Below are positions 53,669-57,772 of a stretch of DNA of 57,772 nt, piece after piece. The stretch lies in the NCBI GenBank assembly GCA_050331395.1, contig JBHJGX010000061.1:1-57772 (forward strand). The letters are read 5' to 3'. The first letter of the stretch is position 1. Each line of letters begins with the position of its first letter. The translations under genes were made by a program, and so were the position numbers. This DNA comes from Thermohalobaculum sp050331395. Its GTDB lineage: Bacteria; Pseudomonadota; Alphaproteobacteria; Rhodobacterales; Rhodobacteraceae. A model generated the notes under the pieces. The model did not search any database. It worked only from the letters and a program-made list of their open reading frames with translations, and was not told the origin of the DNA.

Positions 53669-55477
53669 TCAGACCACCACGGCGGCGCCGGTCTCGGCCG
53701 GGCCCACCCGCGCGCGGAAGGCGGCAAAGAGCTCGCGGCCGATCCCGTGGGCGTTCGCGCCGAGATCGGCGGGCGCGGGCGTCCGGGCGGCCCAATCGGC
53801 CTCGGGCACCTGGACGTCGAGCCGACCCGCGGGGGCATCGACGCGGAGCACGTCGCCGTCGCGGAGCCGGGCGATCGGCCCGCCATCGGCCGCCTCCGGG
53901 CTCACATGGATCGCGGCTGGCACCTTGCCCGAGGCGCCGGACATCCGCCCGTCGGTGACGAGGGCGACCCGGTGGCCCTTGTCCTGGAGCACGCCGAGGA
54001 GGGGGGTCAGCGCATGCAGCTCGGGCATGCCGTTCGCCTTAGGCCCCTGATAGCGGACGACGACGACGACGTCGCGATCGAGCGCACCTGCCTGAAAGGC
54101 GGCTTTCACCTCGGCCTGATCGTGGAAGATCCGCGCCGGCGCCTCGACCACCAGGCGCTCAGACTTGACCGCCGAGGTTTTGATCACCGCGCGCCCGAGC
54201 GGACCGTCGAGCAGCGCGAGCCCGCCGGTCGGCTGGAACGGTTGCGCGGCGGGGCGGAGGATATCCGGATTGAGGGTCTCGGTCGGACCGTCCTCCCAGC
54301 GGATGCGGCCCTCTGCGAGCTTCGGTTCGGTCGCATAGCGCGCAAGGCCCCGGCCCGCGACGGTGCGCACGTCTTCGTGGAGAAGGCCGGCGTCGAGCAG
54401 TTCGCGGATCAGGAAAGCGAGCCCGCCGGCGGCGTGGAAATGGTTCACATCGGCGATCCCGTTCGGATAGACGCGCGCCATCAGCGGCACCGCGCCCGAG
54501 AGCTCGGCCATGTCCTCCCAGTCGATTTGCACCCCGGCCGCGCGGGCCATCGCCACGAGGTGCAGCGTCAGGTTGGTCGAGCCGCCGGTCGCGTGGAGCC
54601 CGACGATGCCGTTCACGAAGGCGCGCGCGTCGAGGATGTCGGCGACGGGGGTGTAGTCGTTGCCGAGAGCGGTGATTGCAAGCGCCCGGCGGGCGGCTTC
54701 GGCGGTCAGCGCGTCGCGCATCTCGGTGCCGGGATTGACGAAGGACGCGCCCGGCAGCTGGAGACCCATCAGCTCCATCAGCATCTGGTTCGTGTTGGCT
54801 GTGCCGTAGAAGGTGCAGGTGCCGGGCGAGTGGTAGCTCGCCATCTCGGCCCGTAAGAGCTGGGCGCGGTCGATCTCGCCGCGGGCGAAGCGCTGGCGGA
54901 TCTCGGCCTTTTTGTCGTTGCCGAGGCCGGATGGCATCGGGCCCGCCGGCGCGAAGATGGCCGGCAGATGTCCGAAGCTCGCCGCTGCGATTACGAGGCC
55001 CGGCACGATCTTGTCGCAGACGCCCAGATAGATCGCCGCATCGAAGCTGTTGTGGCTGAGGGCGACCCCGGCGGCGAGCGCGATCACGTCGCGGGAGAAG
55101 AGCGAGAGCTCCATGCCCGGCTGGCCTTGGGTGACGCCGTCGCACATCGCCGGCACGCCGCCTGCGACCTGGGCGGAGCCGCCGGCCTCGCGGGCGGCCG
55201 CGCGGATCAGTTCGGGAAATCCGGCAAAGGGCTGATGGGCCGAAAGCATGTCGTTATAGGCGGTGACGATGCCGATATTGCCGCCACCGCCCTCGGCGAG
55301 GCGGGTCTTGTCCTCTGCGCCGCAGGCAGCGATCGCATGTGCGAGGTTCCCGCAGGAGAGCGCGGCGCGCGTCGGGCCTTCGGCAGCGGCGGCGCGGGTG
55401 CGGTCGAGATAGGCGTCGCGGCTCGGGCGCGAGCGCTCGACGATGCGGTCGGTGACAGCGCGGACGGTCGGGTGCAT
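53669..55477 (-). CDS. edd: Phosphogluconate dehydratase
   Basis: 602 residues from ATG 55477 with AAAGGAGC upstream; the longer open frame to 55909 is an arginine-rich shadow overlapping pgl. IlvD/Edd-family features: GIVTAYNDMLSAHQPFAGFP, MCDGVTQGQPGMELSLFSRD, VCDKIVPG, GTCTFYGTANTNQMLMELMG and the C-terminal TDGRMSGASGKVPAAIHVSP. The conserved cysteines in these blocks hold the iron-sulfur cluster. It dehydrates 6-phosphogluconate to KDPG in the cytoplasm. It lies between pgl (31-bp gap) and eda (1-bp gap). Length and motifs are standard, so it appears fully functional. Confidence 0.96.
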   Translation of the reverse strand: MHPTVRAVTDRIVERSRPSRDAYLDRTRAAAAEGPTRAALSCGNLAHAIAACGAEDKTRLAEGGGGNIGIVTAYNDMLSAHQPFAGFPELIRAAAREAGGSAQVAGGVPAMCDGVTQGQPGMELSLFSRDVIALAAGVALSHNSFDAAIYLGVCDKIVPGLVIAAASFGHLPAIFAPAGPMPSGLGNDKKAEIRQRFARGEIDRAQLLRAEMASYHSPGTCTFYGTANTNQMLMELMGLQLPGASFVNPGTEMRDALTAEAARRALAITALGNDYTPVADILDARAFVNGIVGLHATGGSTNLTLHLVAMARAAGVQIDWEDMAELSGAVPLMARVYPNGIADVNHFHAAGGLAFLIRELLDAGLLHEDVRTVAGRGLARYATEPKLAEGRIRWEDGPTETLNPDILRPAAQPFQPTGGLALLDGPLGRAVIKTSAVKSERLVVEAPARIFHDQAEVKAAFQAGALDRDVVVVVRYQGPKANGMPELHALTPLLGVLQDKGHRVALVTDGRMSGASGKVPAAIHVSPEAADGGPIARLRDGDVLRVDAPAGRLDVQVPEADWAARTPAPADLGANAHGIGRELFAAFRARVGPAETGAAVVV

Positions 55478-55508
55478 GGGCGCTCCTTTGGCTATGAGGG
55501 CGCGCCGG

Positions 55509-56177
55509 TCAGGGCGCGTAGTAGACATCCGTTTGGCCGCCCGCAGCGAGGACGGCGCTGAAGGGCGCGGACGGATCGGCGGCGGCCGCGTCGAGGGCCG
55601 CGCGTTTCGGCTCCCCTTTGATGAGCAGGTACCGCTTCCGCGCCCCGGCGATGACCGGGGCCGAGAGGGTAATGCGCGGCTCTTCTCCCCCCGGCGGCCG
55701 GGTCTCCACGGCCGGCGGCGCATCGGGGGCGAGCGCCGCAGCGAGCCCGAGCGCGCCCGGAAAGAGCGAGGCGATATGCCCATCCTCTCCCATCCCGAAG
55801 ACACAAACATCGAGCGGCAGGAGCGGGGTGAGCGAAAGCCCGATCGCCTCGGCGCCCGCGCCCGCCGCATAGAGGGGGACAAAGCAGGCCGCCGCCGCGC
55901 GGCCGGCAAAAAGCGTCTCGGCGAGCAGCCGCTGGTTCGAGCGGGGGCTGTCGACCGACACCTGCCGTTCGTCGGTCAGGGTGACGGTCACCCGCTCCCA
56001 GGGCAGATCGACCCGGCCGAGCGCACGCAAGAAGAACACCGGCGTCGTGCCGCCCGGCACCGCGAGCGCGGCCGTCGCCCGCTCCGCGAGCGCCTCGATA
56101 AGATCTTCGGCGACGCGGGCGGCGAGCGCGGGCCCGAGCTCGGTGTCGGGGTATTCCTCGATCCTGAACCCGGTCAT
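55509..56177 (-). CDS. pgl: 6-phosphogluconolactonase
   Basis: 222 residues. DevB/Pgl-type signatures are present: LAVPGGTTPVFFLRALG, TLTDERQVSVDSPRSNQRLL and GMGEDGHIASLFPGA, with the conserved substrate-binding RSN and DGH residues. It hydrolyses 6-phosphogluconolactone to 6-phosphogluconate, linking zwf to edd. The gene sits 19 bp downstream of zwf and 31 bp upstream of edd, all in the same direction, consistent with one operon. Length is slightly short for the family but within range, and the C-terminus ends normally (QTDVYYAP). Confidence 0.94.
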   Translation of the reverse strand: MTGFRIEEYPDTELGPALAARVAEDLIEALAERATAALAVPGGTTPVFFLRALGRVDLPWERVTVTLTDERQVSVDSPRSNQRLLAETLFAGRAAAACFVPLYAAGAGAEAIGLSLTPLLPLDVCVFGMGEDGHIASLFPGALGLAAALAPDAPPAVETRPPGGEEPRITLSAPVIAGARKRYLLIKGEPKRAALDAAAADPSAPFSAVLAAGGQTDVYYAP

Positions 56178-56196
56178 CGCGTGTTCCTCTCCAGCT

Positions 56197-57648
56197 TCAA
56201 GCGATTTCCCGCCAGCGCCGCCCGTCCCGGTGCAAGAGCATCAGCGCATCTTCGGGGCCCGACGAGCCGATATCGTAGGGCCGGGGCGGCTCGTTCCCGT
56301 CCCAGGCCGCGACGATCGGGTCGATCCAGGCCCAGGCGGCCTCCACCTCGTCGCCCCGCATGAAAAGCGTCTGGTCGCCGCGGATCACGTCCATCACCAG
56401 CCGCTCATAGGCGTCGGGCATCCGCACCGCGCGGGACCCCAAGCTTTCTGCAAAGGTCATGTCGAGTTCCGTCCCCGTCAAGCGCATGCCGCCCGGTCCG
56501 GGGTCTTTGATCGTCATCGAGAGCGTGATCCCCTCGTCGGGCTGCAAGCGGATCGCGAGCACGTTGGCCGGCGGCCGCGCGCCGCCAAAGATCGAATGCG
56601 GGATCCGGCGGAACTGGATCGCGATTTCCGAGAGCCGTGCGCGCAGCCGCTTCCCCGTCCTCAGATAAAAGGGCACGCCCGCCCAACGCCAGTTGTCGAC
56701 GCCCGCCCTCAGTGCAACGAAGCTCTCGGTCCGGCTGTCGGGCCGGCCCGCGTCTTCCGCATAGGAGGGCTGACCGGTTCCGCCGCGGTACTGGCCGCGC
56801 ACCGCGTCCTCGGGCGCGACGGGCGCGAGCGCGCGGAGGACTTTGAGCTTTTCGTCGCGCACCGCGTCCGGCTCGAACCGGGCAGGCGGCTCCATCGCCG
56901 TGAGGCAGAGCAACTGCAGCAGGTGGTTCTGCACCATATCTCTCAGCGCGCCGACGCCGTCATAGGACGCGCCCCGGCCCTCGATGCCGACCCGCTCTGC
57001 GACGGTGATCTGCACATGGTCGATATGGCGGGCGTTCCAGAGGGGCTCGAAGAGGGCATTGGCAAAGCGCAGCGCCATCAGATTCTGGACCGTCTCTTTG
57101 CCGAGATAATGGTCGATCCGGTATATCTGGCCTTCCTCGAAGACCTCGGCGAGATGGGCGTTGAGCGCCTGCGCCGAGGGCCGGTCGTGGCCGAGCGGTT
57201 TCTCGACGACGATCCGTGCGGCGGGATCGGCAAGCCCGTGGCTCGCGATGCCCTGGGCGATCGGCCCGAAAAAGGCAGGCGCGACCGACAGGTAATAGGC
57301 CCGCGGGCGACCGTCGGCTTGTCCGAGCCGGGCGGGGATCGCCTCGAACGCGCCGGGCTCTGCCGCGTCCATGGGCACATAGGAGAGCGCGGCGAGGAAC
57401 CGGTCCCGCGTCGCCCGGTCGAGCTCCTCGGGCGGCACGAAATCCGTGAGTGCCGTCTCGGCGAGGCGACGGAACCCCTTGTCGTCCATCGCCGAGCGTG
57501 CCGTGCCGAGCACCCGGGACCCTTCGGGCATCTGGCCGTCCTGCATTCGGTGATAAAGTGCGGGCAGAAGCTTGCGGCGCGCCAGATCCCCCGTCGCCCC
57601 GAAGACGACGAGATCGAAGGGCTCGACCGGAACGACGCGCGCGACCAT
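56197..57648 (-). CDS. zwf: Glucose-6-phosphate 1-dehydrogenase
   Basis: 483 residues from ATG 57648, preceded by AGGAGG. The NADP-binding N-terminus is LVVFGATGDLARRKLLPALY, the active-site peptide is RIDHYLGKETVQNLMALRFA (about 175-195), and later blocks include VPFYLRTGKRL and RLQPDEGITLSMTIKDPG. It oxidises glucose 6-phosphate to the lactone with NADP and starts the Entner-Doudoroff operon zwf-pgl-edd-eda. Marine Rhodobacterales commonly use this route in place of Embden-Meyerhof glycolysis. No operator for HexR/GntR-type control was recognised in the short upstream sequence available. Confidence 0.97.
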   Translation of the reverse strand: MVARVVPVEPFDLVVFGATGDLARRKLLPALYHRMQDGQMPEGSRVLGTARSAMDDKGFRRLAETALTDFVPPEELDRATRDRFLAALSYVPMDAAEPGAFEAIPARLGQADGRPRAYYLSVAPAFFGPIAQGIASHGLADPAARIVVEKPLGHDRPSAQALNAHLAEVFEEGQIYRIDHYLGKETVQNLMALRFANALFEPLWNARHIDHVQITVAERVGIEGRGASYDGVGALRDMVQNHLLQLLCLTAMEPPARFEPDAVRDEKLKVLRALAPVAPEDAVRGQYRGGTGQPSYAEDAGRPDSRTESFVALRAGVDNWRWAGVPFYLRTGKRLRARLSEIAIQFRRIPHSIFGGARPPANVLAIRLQPDEGITLSMTIKDPGPGGMRLTGTELDMTFAESLGSRAVRMPDAYERLVMDVIRGDQTLFMRGDEVEAAWAWIDPIVAAWDGNEPPRPYDIGSSGPEDALMLLHRDGRRWREIA

Positions 57649-57726
57649 GGGGCCTCCTGACGACAGCCCTGCCGCCTAGCGGATGGGGGCCGGACTGTCG
57701 AGACGGGGGGGGTGGCGCCGGGCGGC

Positions 57727-57772
57727 TCAGTCCTCCGGCTGGGTGGGGAACCGCAGGGGATTGCCCGCCCGG
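57727..57772 (-). CDS. Possible C-terminal end of a gene running out of the window
   Basis: On the minus strand the frame reads RAGNPLRFPTQPED then TGA (57727-57729), entering from beyond the window edge. The codon use and ending look like a real C-terminus, but only 14 codons are visible, so identity cannot be given. Confidence 0.25.
   Translation of the reverse strand, partial: RAGNPLRFPTQPED

Overview
The window looks like chromosomal DNA of a high-GC, Gram-negative alphaproteobacterium, most likely a Rhodobacterales-type anoxygenic phototroph. The reasons are a bchE-bchJ bacteriochlorophyll pair behind FNR-like and PpsR/CrtJ-like sites, pqqBCD, VPLPA-CTERM sorting signals, an Entner-Doudoroff operon zwf-pgl-edd-eda, and several acidic RTX-type (type I secretion) exoproteins. 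I found no rRNA, tRNA, CRISPR array or transposase. Assignments come from reading motifs and architecture by eye; no database search was run.

Layout. 0.5-3.9 kb: a Tat-exported DUF3179 protein, a VPLPA-CTERM surface protein (minus strand) and a SapC-family protein. 4.0-9.7 kb: an ammonium transporter fused to a chemoreceptor signalling region, then bchE-bchJ, then an RlmL-like rRNA methyltransferase. 9.9-12.7 kb: an MFS transporter and an RhlE-type DEAD-box helicase. 12.7-15.6 kb (minus): an RTX repeat gene whose likely native start is cut off by an in-frame TAA, an AT-rich patch with a small membrane protein, and an exported SH3 protein. 15.9-30.7 kb (plus): the most unusual block. A broken EF-hand/alanine-aminotransferase gene overlaps a 993-residue protein joining a periplasmic binding protein, a beta-rich region resembling the ligand-binding domain of Cys-loop channels, and an MscS channel. 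Three large exported PKD-repeat proteins follow with 13-bp, 4-bp-overlap and 1-bp-overlap junctions.

30.8-35.8 kb (minus): a 1210-residue secreted protein made of a CHRD-like domain, YadA-type head repeats, RTX and DUF4214, then an ECF sigma factor and its anti-sigma factor. 36.0-38.1 kb (plus): pqqBCD with no recognisable pqqA or pqqE; a 28-codon ORF sits where pqqA is expected. 38.0-41.7 kb (minus): a PHB-depolymerase-type esterase and a secreted 5'-nucleotidase. 41.9-47.2 kb: an orphan acidic protein, a GNAT acetyltransferase, an acetylpolyamine-amidohydrolase-like deacetylase with a heptamer repeat just upstream, and an exported YHS protein followed by a hybrid histidine kinase. 47.2-52.8 kb (minus): a second VPLPA-CTERM protein and a 1615-residue ExeM/NucH-type extracellular nuclease. 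53.0-57.7 kb (minus): zwf-pgl-edd-eda.

Themes. One is extracellular nutrient acquisition: the secreted nuclease and secreted nucleotidase could together release phosphate and nucleosides from environmental DNA. Another is surface and envelope construction: PKD, YadA-head, RTX and VPLPA-CTERM proteins. A third is sensing by fused receptors: Amt-chemoreceptor, PBP-MscS and a hybrid kinase. The best candidate for an undescribed system is the channel plus PKD operon at 17.4-30.7 kb.
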